Assembly: GCA_013288235.1 (NCBI GenBank) | Contig: JABDCF010000020.1 | Span: 1 to 44,294, forward strand | From: Bacteroidota bacterium | Lineage (GTDB): Bacteria; Bacteroidota; Bacteroidia; Sphingobacteriales; Sphingobacteriaceae | Length of the DNA stretch: 44,294 nt | Reading direction: 5' to 3' | Shown here: positions 16,910 through 25,634 of the stretch, in pieces | How the letters are laid out: each line of letters opens with the position of its first letter | Position numbering within the stretch: position 1 is the first letter of the stretch | Notes under the pieces: generated by a model | Database searches by the model: none | Told to the model about the DNA's origin: nothing | Seen by the model: the letters and a program-made list of their open reading frames with translations, nothing else | Position numbers and translations under genes: made by a program

Positions 16910-16911
16910 TT

Positions 16912-16988
16912 TAGTTCATGGTTCATAGCTCATGGCTCATAGCCCATAGTTTTTCTGCTATGAACTATGAGCTATCAACTATGATCTA
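16912..16988. repeat. Inverted heptad array between exbD and tonB (TAGTTCA)
   Basis: Five phased heptamers (TAGTTCA, TGGTTCA, TAGCTCA, TGGCTCA, TAGCCCA; 16912-16946), an 8-base loop, then four phased complementary heptamers (CTATGAA, CTATGAG, CTATCAA, CTATGAT; 16958-16985) ending in CTA, which on the minus strand is the exbD stop codon, in phase with the array. It fills the whole exbD-tonB gap. Confidence 0.9.
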
Positions 16989-17384
16989 TTTCGGTTCCGT
17001 TGCCAGTACCAGTTTTATATTCAGTTTTTGGGATATATCCATTATCTCTACCACATCCTGTATCGCTACCGTTTTATCAACATACAAAACAATGGTAAGG
17101 TTTGTTGCAAGGGGCTTATAGCTGGCCAGCTTAGCAGGCAATTCGGCTACGGTAACCGGCTTGCGGTCGACAAAATATTTAAGGTCTTTGGTGACCGAAA
17201 CTACTATCGTTTTTTTTGATACCGATTTGCCTGAAGAGGATTTGGGCAGCAAAAGCTTGATCACGTTAGGGTTGGTCACCGTTGATGCGATGAGGAAAAA
17301 CAAAAGCAGGAAAAACATGATGTCGTTCATGGCCGATGTATGCACCTCGGCCGAAACCCCTCTTTTTCGTTTTCTTAAGTTCAT
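16986..17384 (-). CDS. exbD: ExbD/TolR-type biopolymer transporter
   Basis: This 132-residue protein has a basic N-terminus, one membrane helix (about 19-36) with the proton-relay Asp21 in M-N-D-I-M-F-F-L-L-L, and a periplasmic domain of about 85 residues. That is the ExbD/TolR layout: it forms a proton channel with ExbB that powers a TonB-type transducer. Its start overlaps the stop of exbB by four bases (ATGA), indicating translational coupling. The C-terminal residues are T-E-P-K and the stop codon is part of a repeat array. Confidence 0.92.
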   Translation of the reverse strand: MNLRKRKRGVSAEVHTSAMNDIMFFLLLFFLIASTVTNPNVIKLLLPKSSSGKSVSKKTIVVSVTKDLKYFVDRKPVTVAELPAKLASYKPLATNLTIVLYVDKTVAIQDVVEIMDISQKLNIKLVLATEPK

Positions 17385-18094
17385 TTGCTTGGTTCTTCTA
17401 ACAGGTCAATAAACTCAATAGCATCAGTCTCTAATCTTAATATGATCTTATCAACCATCATATTTAAAATATGGTACCCAACATAGGCAATGATACCCAC
17501 AAACAGCCCCGCTGCGGATGTTACCATTTTTACGTACAGACCACCTGATATAACGCCCATACTGATATTATCTGTCTTTGATATATCATAAAAAATTTTG
17601 ATAACGCCCGCAATCGTACCCAAAAAACCAAACATCGGGGCTATACCAGCAACAATACCTAATATGCCAATGTTTTTTTCCAGTTTGGCTACTTCAAGCT
17701 TGCCCACGTTTTCAATGGCGCCTTCAATATCTTTTATGGGGCGGCCTATGCGTAACAACCCTTTTTGCAGCATACGGCCAAGCGGGCTATTGCTGTTGCG
17801 GCAAATTGCTTTTGCTGATTCAAGGTTACCGCTTAAAATACTCGCACGCACTTGTACCAGCAGGCTCGATTCATCCTTTGAAGCCTTGCGGATGGTAAAA
17901 TAACGTTCAAAAAATATTACCAGCCCCAACACCGCCAAAATACCGATGGGGATCATTACCACCCCGCCTTTTACCAGCAGGTCGCCGAAGTGCAGTTCTT
18001 CTGATGGAATAGGTGCCAATTGCTGACCCGCAGTTTTTACCGAATCAATTATTTTATGTGCTGTATCTACTGTCTGGAAGAATAATAATGTCAT
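17381..18094 (-). CDS. exbB: ExbB/TolQ/MotA-type proton channel protein
   Basis: The 237-residue inner-membrane protein has three hydrophobic segments: about 43-65, 140-165 (with G-I-V-A-G-I-A-P-M-F-G-F-L-G-T-I-A-G-V-I) and 185-215. The second segment carries the family signature. With ExbD it makes a proton-driven motor for TonB. The gene overlaps its upstream neighbour (HU-SPOR) and its downstream neighbour (exbD) by four bases each, so the three are certainly one operon. An N-terminal periplasmic extension of about 40 residues before the first main helix is common in Bacteroidota ExbB. Confidence 0.93.
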   Translation of the reverse strand: MTLLFFQTVDTAHKIIDSVKTAGQQLAPIPSEELHFGDLLVKGGVVMIPIGILAVLGLVIFFERYFTIRKASKDESSLLVQVRASILSGNLESAKAICRNSNSPLGRMLQKGLLRIGRPIKDIEGAIENVGKLEVAKLEKNIGILGIVAGIAPMFGFLGTIAGVIKIFYDISKTDNISMGVISGGLYVKMVTSAAGLFVGIIAYVGYHILNMMVDKIILRLETDAIEFIDLLEEPSK

Positions 18095-19152
18095 TGCCGG
18101 GGTTTAATTTCTATTGTGTACGAATCTGATTTGATCTTTCCTTGGTTTTGTAATTCATTCATTTTGGACTGGGCTTCGACCATCGTATGAAAACTGCCGG
18201 CAGATACTTTTATAAGCGGCCCGGGCATCTCACCAAGGGTTAATATCCTTGCATTTACACCTCTGTCTTTTAACATTTTGACAGCCGTTTCGGCCACCGA
18301 ACGACTGCGGCACTCGTTTGTTATTATTTCAAAATGCGATTCAGCAGTTGAATCAACTGTGGTTACCGGGGTAATAACTGTTGCCGTATCCTTTAACGAA
18401 TCTGCTTTCTTTGTAGTATCAGTTTTAGCCGCGTGTTTTGCTTTACCGGTGGCAGCCGCGGCGCTGTGGGTAATTTTATTAAATGTGTCCTTAACCCGAT
18501 CAAAAGCCGAGGGGTAAAATTTATAAACACCAAATACAGCGAGTGCAAAGCCGGCTACCGCTATTAATACGATAAGCCAAACGCTCATCCCTCTTTTACG
18601 TTCTGTTTCCTCTTCGTAATAAGGCTGGCGGGGTATTGTACGTGCGGGTGTTTCAACCTGTGCCTGTGGGGTGGCAGGCGCCGGGGCCGATGCAGGGGCG
18701 CCAGCAAATACCGGTTTTGGTGTCTCGGGGAATAAGGGCTGGCCTAATTTATAGGTGTTGAGCATTGGATAACCGTAAAATGCCGGATCATCAGGTATTT
18801 TATCGTTCGGTTTAAATTTAAGCTGCCCCTGCTCCGTATAAAACAAGCCCAGGTCGGCAAATAAATATTTCCCGGTGGCGGCATCCTCCCTTAATTTGGT
18901 AATAAATTTTTCGGCAAAATATTTTGATGAGGCCAGCGAAATATTTTTTTTATCAGCTACGTACTGTGTAAAAGTATCGTCTTCGTCATTTGGCTGCGGC
19001 ACAAATTTCACCTGGTGGTGCGGAGGATAAAATTTACCCTCCTTATCGTTATAATAAGCATTTACACGCTCCCGCACAAAATAGCCCAGGCCAGGCACGC
19101 TTACTGCATCGTGCTGTCCTAATAGTTCGCTTAAATAATCAGCTAAGTTCAT
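18091..19152 (-). CDS. HU-CCDC81/SPOR membrane protein
   Basis: In this 353-residue protein, residues 1-125 form a tandem CCDC81-type prokaryotic HU-like region (G-L-G-Y-F-V-R-E near 21, A-D-L-G-L-F-Y near 99). A Pro/Ala linker follows (145-185), one membrane helix (about 189-211), a Ser/Thr/Ala/Lys-rich periplasmic linker and a C-terminal SPOR domain (about 272-350). SPOR domains bind glycan strands stripped of peptides at division septa. The HU-like part would be cytoplasmic, facing nucleic acid or protein partners, as known for CCDC81-type proteins only by homology. It is the first gene of the ATGA-coupled run into exbB and exbD. Together they suggest a septum-directed Ton-like motor. Binding partners are not established from sequence. 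Confidence 0.88.
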   Translation of the reverse strand: MNLADYLSELLGQHDAVSVPGLGYFVRERVNAYYNDKEGKFYPPHHQVKFVPQPNDEDDTFTQYVADKKNISLASSKYFAEKFITKLREDAATGKYLFADLGLFYTEQGQLKFKPNDKIPDDPAFYGYPMLNTYKLGQPLFPETPKPVFAGAPASAPAPATPQAQVETPARTIPRQPYYEEETERKRGMSVWLIVLIAVAGFALAVFGVYKFYPSAFDRVKDTFNKITHSAAAATGKAKHAAKTDTTKKADSLKDTATVITPVTTVDSTAESHFEIITNECRSRSVAETAVKMLKDRGVNARILTLGEMPGPLIKVSAGSFHTMVEAQSKMNELQNQGKIKSDSYTIEIKPRQ

Positions 19153-19192
19153 TTGGGCTAAAAGTACGGTTTATTATTTTTTAAAAAAATCC

Positions 19193-21022
19193 TTAAAAAG
19201 CAAACCCAACGCCGCCAAATATATTAAATCCATAGTCAGGATAATATAGCCAGGTTTGATTTGAGCCGTTTAAAAGATTATTTACATTAACAAAAACAGA
19301 TATTCGTTTAGTGGCCTTGTATTCAACGCCGCCGCTAAGGTCAACAAATGAGCTTATAGTAGTAGGCGTTGTACTGCCCGCTTTTATCGGATTGGGGTCA
19401 AGCGCCGAGCCACGGATCAGCAGCGTGCCTTTAATATCCACCTTATCGCTGATGTGCAATATGGTACCGCTTGTCAGCTTAAACTTGGGCAGGTTCCAGG
19501 GCTGTATAGCGGCGGTGGACATCTGGTAATCTTTAAACTCAACCCTCCCGAAAATATCCACATCTTCCGATGCCTTATAATCAAGTTCGCCGGTTAAACC
19601 GCTAACTTTTGCCGTACCATCATCATATATCACCTGGAACCTGTTGTATCCCTGGGCAAAATTGAAGTTGCTTACAAACAGCGGCATATCTTTTACCTGG
19701 TTGCGGAAAACAGTTACTTTAAAGCCCAACCCCGGCGCTATTGTTCCTTTTAAGCCTGCTGCAAGGTCCAACTGGTCAACTGAGTTTTTGATATTTACAT
19801 CCTGGCCAAGGAAAGGGTTGGTGCTATAAAAATCAAGCAGGGATGATTTGTTTACATCGCCTTTTGCCTCAACAAACAGCCGCACATATTTCGGCACTAC
19901 CTGGAACTCCAGCCTTACGGCCGGAAAAATATGAAGGGATGATGTGTAACCAAACTGGTCGACAATGTTTATCCCGGCATCAATTTTATAATTATCCCCC
20001 TGGAATTTTATATAAGGATTGGCCCTGATCAGGCTATTATTATAATTGTAAAGGCTATCCTTTTGTGTGCTGAAATCAAGCGAGCCGCTCACACCCGCAT
20101 AAAACTGGTGAATGGTCTCATTTAAAAAACCCGATAACACCACATTACTTTCCTGCGCCTGGTAGGCATCACTAAACTTGTAGGCTTTCAGTTTAAAGGC
20201 ATAAGTAAAATCATTCGGAACGTCCTCATAGTTTTTGGCAAGTTCACCTTCGGCGCCAATGGTGCTGAAATGCTGCTTGTTAACCATCAGGCTTGGCGGC
20301 GGGTTCAGCTGATCGTACCCATAAAAATAATTGCTGCTGTAGTTATAATCTATACGCCCGCTTAATGAGTTTACTTCGCCTATACTTTTGCCAAATACCC
20401 CGGCCTGTTCCTTACTTGAGTTTTGATCAAGCAAAGTGCCGTCCTGAGCAAAATGCTTTATATAACCGCCAACCTGCAAAGCCTGGTCGCGGCCGTTATC
20501 AAAATAAGCCTCGCCGTATGTTGTCTTTAAGTTGCCCAACCCAAGTTTTATATAATTATTGGCCAGATCCGAGTCGCGTTCGGCAGGCCTTTTCATGGCG
20601 CTGAGCGGTTTAATAGCCGTATTCAGCTCCAGGCGCTTATCTATCGGGAAATAAGTTAATGGCGCTTTAAATGGCGTTTTATCCTCCAGATCCGGGTTAA
20701 TGCGTATTTTAACAGCATCGGCAAGTACAGGTTTATAAGCCGTTGTAACAACGATCTCTTCAGATAAACTACCGCCATTTGGGTTCATTTTTTTAGTAGT
20801 ATCAACCTTTACTTTCGATACCGCTTCACCAAGACTTTTGGCATTTGTTTTTTGCTGTGCTATTGTTGGTTTGGCCTTTGCAGGCTTGCCCGTTTTTTTC
20901 TTTGCTGTTTTCACCGCTTTTGCTGCGGGCTTTTTGCCTTTATGGGGTGTTTGCGCGCCGGCATAAACAAAGCATAAAGCAAATACTAAGGTAAGCAGCG
21001 GATATATATATTTAACTTTCAT
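19193..21022 (-). CDS. Plug-less outer-membrane beta-barrel, TonB-receptor-like
   Basis: A signal peptide ending at Y-A-G-A-Q (residue 24) is followed by a very basic Lys/Ala/Pro segment (25-60). Then comes a short stretch E-E-I-V-V-T-T-A-Y-K-P (about 88-98) that looks like a TonB box, and after only about 50 residues a barrel region to the last residue F (609). The usual plug domain of about 120 residues is absent. The final strand (Y-G-F-N-I-F-G-G-V-G-F-A-F) is a proper barrel ending. The gene lies between the TPR gene (15 bases) and the HU-SPOR gene (40 bases) in a cluster with ExbB, ExbD and TonB, so it is the likely outer-membrane partner of that TonB. Transport is not implied without a plug. 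Confidence 0.82.
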   Translation of the reverse strand: MKVKYIYPLLTLVFALCFVYAGAQTPHKGKKPAAKAVKTAKKKTGKPAKAKPTIAQQKTNAKSLGEAVSKVKVDTTKKMNPNGGSLSEEIVVTTAYKPVLADAVKIRINPDLEDKTPFKAPLTYFPIDKRLELNTAIKPLSAMKRPAERDSDLANNYIKLGLGNLKTTYGEAYFDNGRDQALQVGGYIKHFAQDGTLLDQNSSKEQAGVFGKSIGEVNSLSGRIDYNYSSNYFYGYDQLNPPPSLMVNKQHFSTIGAEGELAKNYEDVPNDFTYAFKLKAYKFSDAYQAQESNVVLSGFLNETIHQFYAGVSGSLDFSTQKDSLYNYNNSLIRANPYIKFQGDNYKIDAGINIVDQFGYTSSLHIFPAVRLEFQVVPKYVRLFVEAKGDVNKSSLLDFYSTNPFLGQDVNIKNSVDQLDLAAGLKGTIAPGLGFKVTVFRNQVKDMPLFVSNFNFAQGYNRFQVIYDDGTAKVSGLTGELDYKASEDVDIFGRVEFKDYQMSTAAIQPWNLPKFKLTSGTILHISDKVDIKGTLLIRGSALDPNPIKAGSTTPTTISSFVDLSGGVEYKATKRISVFVNVNNLLNGSNQTWLYYPDYGFNIFGGVGFAF

Positions 21023-21036
21023 TGCTCGTCTCCTGG

Positions 21037-24000
21037 TTATTCTTTGTTATCCGGTTTCTTTACATTAGTACTATCAGGCTTGGCTTCCGTTTTATCCTGT
21101 GGCGATAACTGGTCAAGCTTTCGTTTGGCCTCAGGTAAAATGTCATCATCACCTTTATAGTTATCAATCACACTTTGCAGCGTAGCTTTTGCCTGGAAGC
21201 TATCTTTTAACCCTACATAATTATCGCCTAATAAAATAAACGTTTTCGTTACCCAGTAATCATAGTTCGGCAAGTCTTTTACCAGGTCAAAACATGTTTT
21301 TTGGGATGCTTTGTAATGGCCTTTCAAATACTCAACCCTGGCAATGTTGTATTTCGCTTCGGCAGCGGCAACGGTTTTTGTATTGGTTACCGTGTATTCA
21401 AATTCTTTAACAGCGGTGGTCGTATCCCCTTTTTGCAGGTAGGCAAGCCCGCCATATAAACCGGTTTTAAATTTGTCTTCCTGCGATGATTTTTCATTAT
21501 CCCTCACCAGTTTTACATAATTAATGGCGTCATCAGGCATCTCCATCTGCGCATAGCAAAGGAGCAGGTTATTTATAGCGAAAGTATAGTCAGCTTTATA
21601 TTCCGAATTGGTCTCCAATTTTTTCAGGAAAACTACCGCCTCATTATATTTTTTCTGCCCGATGTACAACTTTGACATGGCGATCAATGATTGCTCGGTA
21701 TAAGTGCTTGTCCAATCATTCAATATCACATTATAATCAACAATGGCTTCCTCCGACCGGTTGAGGTTTACCAAACTTTGCGCCCGTATAAACCTGGCCT
21801 GTTTATCATAAATAGGTTTTGTCGGGAACTTATCGAAATAAGCATTCACCGCCCCAACTGTGCCTTGCCAGTCACCTCGTAAATAAAGGTTGTTGGCTGC
21901 CGTGTACATTATATTTTCCTGGTCGGCTGCCGTGTAATTAGCTATCGGTACCGTGGCGGCATAATTTATAAAGGTTTGCGCGTCGCCTTTATCGGTATAT
22001 ATTTTCTCGATTTGTTTTAGCGCCTGTTTTGCTTCATCGGTTGATGAATAATCCTGCACCACGCGTTTAAACGATTCAATGGCCAGGTCATCATTACCGC
22101 CATTATAATCTATAAGCCCTATAGTAACCAGGGCCCTTGGTACGTAACTGCTGGTAGGATATTTTTGTATCATATCCAGCATGCCGCTTTTTGCTTTCAG
22201 GCTGTCGTTTTTCAGATAATAGGTATAAGCTATCTCGAACGAGGCATCATCGGCATAATCGGATTTAGGGAACTTGCTTAGCACATCATTCAAAGTATTG
22301 ATCTTGTTATCCGGCAGGTCCTGCAAACCCTGTATCATACCACGCTGAAACAAAGCATAATCTTCGCCCGGGCTGTGTTGCTCAATAATCCGGTTATAAT
22401 ATTCAAGCGCCTTGCTGTAATTCTTCAAAACAAAATAGCTGTCGCCCAGCCTTGTTACAGCATCGTTTATTGTACTGGCGTCAGTTTCATCCCCTGCCAA
22501 AAACTTCTGGAAATAGCTGGCGGCCTTTCTATACTGTTCATCACCGAAAGCTGCATAGGCCAACCCGTAATTGGCATAATTATAAACCGGGGTGTTCGGC
22601 GCCTCGGGCAGGTCTAAAAACTTCTCAAATGTTTCAACCGATTCCTTGTACTTCCGCACCTCGTACATCGACTCGGCCATCCAATACGTAGTTAAGGCCT
22701 CAACGTGGGCATCGACGGAGTTCCTGAGCGAGCGCAGAAATATACCAATGGCATTTTCAAAAGCGCGTTCGTTGTAAAACTCTAAGCCGCGGTAATAGGT
22801 AACTTTTTGATAGGCAAGTTGTGCGCTTGGTGTTTTATTAGGGATAGGCTCCAGAATTTCAACTGCCTCGGCATAGTTATGTGAGTTTAACAGTTCCTCG
22901 CCTAATAAAGTCTTTACCTCGTCATTACGTTTTGCGCGGGGATAATTTTTAAGGTATAACCTTGTAGCATCAAGCGCCTGGGTATTAAAATCAAGCTCGT
23001 ACGATAATTTTGCGTACTGGTACAAAGCGTCTTCCTGTAATTGCTTGTCAAAATCAAGTTTCGAGGCCGCGAAATAGGCATTGCGGGCGCTTTGCTTGTT
23101 TTGCATTTTCAGGAAAACATCGCCTAATATGTAGTCCCCGTTCTGGCTGTAAACATCATTTGCCTGCTGTAGCTTTTCCAGCTCTGTTGCAGCTTTCGGG
23201 TAGTTGCCAATTTTATAATAGGTATAGCCCATCTGGTAGCTGTCCTGGGTATTTTGGGTTCGGCCAAGGTCTTCATCGGCATAGCGACCGTAATATTTAG
23301 CCGCGTTGGGGTAATCCGCTTTAGCAAAATAAGATGCACCTATAATACGCAGCATCTCTTTTTCATTTTGCTGATGCGTGCTGTTTATTATGGGGATGGC
23401 ATAATTTATAACATCATCATACCTGTTATCCAAAAAATAAACTGCTGTTATATAATACGGGTAACTGCTTTCGTATTTCTTTGAGTTTTTTAAGCGCTGA
23501 AAGTTCGCCAGCGCCAGGTGATAATCTTTATTTAAATAAGCTATATAGGCAAAATAATAGGTAGCGTCGTCTGTAAACGGCGAGCGCCTGCCTTTTACCT
23601 CGCTAAATAGCTCCTGTGCATTTTTATAGTCGTTAGTAGCGAAATAGGCATATCCTTTGCGAAACTTGTATTCAATATTTTCGCTGCCGCTTAAGTTGTC
23701 GGCCTCTATCTTATCAAACCAGGTCAAAGCCTCTGCATATTTTTCCTGTTTTGAGTACGACCGCCCGATCTGGAAAATGGCCAGCTTGGTAAGCGGGTTT
23801 TCGGGGTGGTCTTTAATAAACTTCAGGAACATGCTTTCGGCGTCGTCATTCCCTAATTCAAGGGCGCATAGCGCCTCATAATATTGCGAGTTTTCTTTTA
23901 GTAGTGATAATTCCGATTCGAACTTGGGCTGCGTACTGGTTTGAAGCCTTGATTTTTCAACCAGTCGAAACTGCTCGGCAGCGGCAACATACAGGCCTTT

Positions 24001-24123
24001 GCTAAGCAGGTCGGTAGCGTCATGGTATGTATTATAAACCTGGAACGAAGGGTTTTGCTGGGCGTGTACAGTGAGGACAAAAAATATCGAAAAAAGGAAC
24101 GCGATGTATTTATGTTTGGTCAT
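21037..24123 (-). CDS. Exported tetratricopeptide-repeat protein
   Basis: I start this gene at the ATG at 24123 (M-T-K-H-K-Y), not at the in-frame ATG 18 codons earlier, because this gives a clean signal peptide (ending H-A-Q at about residue 22) and the right distance from the TATTTTCGC box. The 1028-residue mature protein is a chain of TPR-like helical pairs (repeated A-x-x-x-F-x-x-x-x and Y-x-x-A-x-x-x-Y-x-x), ending in a charged Asp/Lys/Pro tail. Such proteins are scaffolds in the periplasm or at the outer membrane. It is the first gene of the cluster leading to the barrel, HU-SPOR, ExbB, ExbD and TonB genes, so it probably assembles that envelope complex. Confidence 0.88.
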   Translation of the reverse strand: MTKHKYIAFLFSIFFVLTVHAQQNPSFQVYNTYHDATDLLSKGLYVAAAEQFRLVEKSRLQTSTQPKFESELSLLKENSQYYEALCALELGNDDAESMFLKFIKDHPENPLTKLAIFQIGRSYSKQEKYAEALTWFDKIEADNLSGSENIEYKFRKGYAYFATNDYKNAQELFSEVKGRRSPFTDDATYYFAYIAYLNKDYHLALANFQRLKNSKKYESSYPYYITAVYFLDNRYDDVINYAIPIINSTHQQNEKEMLRIIGASYFAKADYPNAAKYYGRYADEDLGRTQNTQDSYQMGYTYYKIGNYPKAATELEKLQQANDVYSQNGDYILGDVFLKMQNKQSARNAYFAASKLDFDKQLQEDALYQYAKLSYELDFNTQALDATRLYLKNYPRAKRNDEVKTLLGEELLNSHNYAEAVEILEPIPNKTPSAQLAYQKVTYYRGLEFYNERAFENAIGIFLRSLRNSVDAHVEALTTYWMAESMYEVRKYKESVETFEKFLDLPEAPNTPVYNYANYGLAYAAFGDEQYRKAASYFQKFLAGDETDASTINDAVTRLGDSYFVLKNYSKALEYYNRIIEQHSPGEDYALFQRGMIQGLQDLPDNKINTLNDVLSKFPKSDYADDASFEIAYTYYLKNDSLKAKSGMLDMIQKYPTSSYVPRALVTIGLIDYNGGNDDLAIESFKRVVQDYSSTDEAKQALKQIEKIYTDKGDAQTFINYAATVPIANYTAADQENIMYTAANNLYLRGDWQGTVGAVNAYFDKFPTKPIYDKQARFIRAQSLVNLNRSEEAIVDYNVILNDWTSTYTEQSLIAMSKLYIGQKKYNEAVVFLKKLETNSEYKADYTFAINNLLLCYAQMEMPDDAINYVKLVRDNEKSSQEDKFKTGLYGGLAYLQKGDTTTAVKEFEYTVTNTKTVAAAEAKYNIARVEYLKGHYKASQKTCFDLVKDLPNYDYWVTKTFILLGDNYVGLKDSFQAKATLQSVIDNYKGDDDILPEAKRKLDQLSPQDKTEAKPDSTNVKKPDNKE

Positions 24124-24143
24124 AAGTAGCAAACTAACGATTT

Positions 24144-24152
24144 GCGAAAATA
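24144..24152 (-). promoter_or_regulatory. Putative -7 box TATTTTCGC of the TPR operon
   Basis: On the minus strand TATTTTCGC lies 20 bases before the chosen ATG of the TPR gene. It is the third copy of this nonamer at a similar distance from a start in this window and marks the likely promoter of the whole TPR-to-TonB cluster. Confidence 0.5.
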
Positions 24153-24392
24153 GCGAAACGCTAAAAACGATTTCCACAATAGTAATTCACACTATGTGGA
24201 GAACATTATTTTTAACGGGCGATAAATATTGAGTGGTATAGATGTGGAAAACTTTTGAGTTGTGGGGAAAGCCTATTAAAGAATATCCTTCATTGGAGAC
24301 GCGGCGCATCGATCTCTACCTGGGTTTTTAAAAACATAACCCTCATCTTCAAAATATTGTGTAAGAACTCAACGTTTGTATTTTTACATTTC

Positions 24393-25496
24393 ATGAAAAT
24401 CCGAAGCAAATTTCTTCTTCTGTTGCTATTCATTTCCCATGGGTTTTCGGGTTTCAGCATGGCTGCACAACAAAAAGCGACCATCATTTTGCATGATGAG
24501 TTAGTGCCAGTTGCCCCAAAAGAATTTTACATAGCCAACGTCACCGACGAACGCAGTGACCGCAGCGCCGTTGCCTGGCTGGTATCTCCCGCAAAAACAG
24601 CAAACCAACCCGAAAAATACGCCGTCGACCTGCAGGGCGGCTGCCTGGTAGCTATAAAAGGGTTTATCGGGCATAATTTACAGCGCAACAATGAATTACG
24701 TCCAATAACTATAGGCTTGAAAAAATTTATGGTGACTGAAATTGCTTTGGCAAACGGCCTTGTCGAGGGCCATGCCATTGCAGTTATGGAATTTAGCCTG
24801 CAGCATGACGATGATGAAATGCTGCACTTGGTTGATTATAACGACAATATAACTTATACCCGCTCCCCCGGCCCGCCGCAAGATATTGAACCGACATTGC
24901 GGCATATGCTCGAAAACGGGCTAGTATATTTAAATATATGGATGAACAGGCAGGCGGGCACCAACATCTTACTTGCAAAATTCTTAAAAATAACCTTTAC
25001 TGATTATATGGAGAAACCGGAAGGCGACAGCATTTATTATTCGGCCAAACGGCTACTGACCTGGGATGACTTTAAATCAAAAATACCCAATAGCAGGTAC
25101 GATGCCGAAGTTTTCCCCTCCATTGGTTATGATGAACGTACTGACGTTACAAACGGGGTTATTAATGTCGGCCTTGCAATAAAAGTAAGTTTGCCTAAAA
25201 GCGCTGCGTGGGTTAGGAATGGCAGCATGAACGATTACACTCTTAACCATGAACAAAGGCATTTTGACATTGCCAAAATAGCAGCCGAACACTTTGAACA
25301 GAAGCTAAAAGTTGAAAATCTCACCACCACCAATTTCGAAGGGATAATTAATGTTGATTACCTTTATGCCTATCGCGAAATGGATGCCCTACAAAAACAA
25401 TATGATGACGAAACCCGCCATGGTGCTGACCAGGCTGAACAAGAACGATGGAACAAAAAGATCGATAACGAGTTATCATTGGTAATTAGTCATTAG
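24393..25496 (+). CDS. DUF922 exported putative zinc protease
   Basis: I start at the ATG of M-K-I-R-S-K, because it opens a good signal peptide (hydrophobic run, cleavage near S-M-A-A). A 46-codon upstream extension has no such character. The 367-residue product contains an L-T-W-D-D-F-K motif (about 218-224) and H-E-Q-R-H-F-D (286-292), the H-E-x-x-H zinc signature found in DUF922. DUF922 proteins are annotated as secreted zinc-dependent proteases by motif, and activity has not been shown for most. The last six residues (S-L-V-I-S-H) and the stop codon are encoded by the left arm of a heptad array, so the natural C-terminus may have been altered by it. Confidence 0.75.
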   Translation: MKIRSKFLLLLLFISHGFSGFSMAAQQKATIILHDELVPVAPKEFYIANVTDERSDRSAVAWLVSPAKTANQPEKYAVDLQGGCLVAIKGFIGHNLQRNNELRPITIGLKKFMVTEIALANGLVEGHAIAVMEFSLQHDDDEMLHLVDYNDNITYTRSPGPPQDIEPTLRHMLENGLVYLNIWMNRQAGTNILLAKFLKITFTDYMEKPEGDSIYYSAKRLLTWDDFKSKIPNSRYDAEVFPSIGYDERTDVTNGVINVGLAIKVSLPKSAAWVRNGSMNDYTLNHEQRHFDIAKIAAEHFEQKLKVENLTTTNFEGIINVDYLYAYREMDALQKQYDDETRHGADQAEQERWNKKIDNELSLVISH

Positions 25497-25634
25497 ATGG
25501 AATTTAGTAAATTTCGGCAATATTTTGATGACCAGTTTTGGAAGGGTTGGGGATTAGAGCGATTTAAAACAAAATCATCAAATCAATAACCCTGATGCAA
25601 TGACTAATGACCAATAACACAATGACCAATAACC
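25478..25634. repeat. Inverted heptad array spanning a gene end and a gene start (AATGACC)
   Basis: The left arm 25478-25494 and right arm 25599-25615 are reverse complements at 16 of 17 positions. The right side continues as phased words AATGACT, AATGACC, an 8-base AATAACAC, AATGACC and AATAACC up to 25634. The left arm encodes the end of the DUF922 protein; the right side encodes the first ten residues of the DUF2252 protein (M-T-N-N-T-M-T-N-N-Q). Confidence 0.85.
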
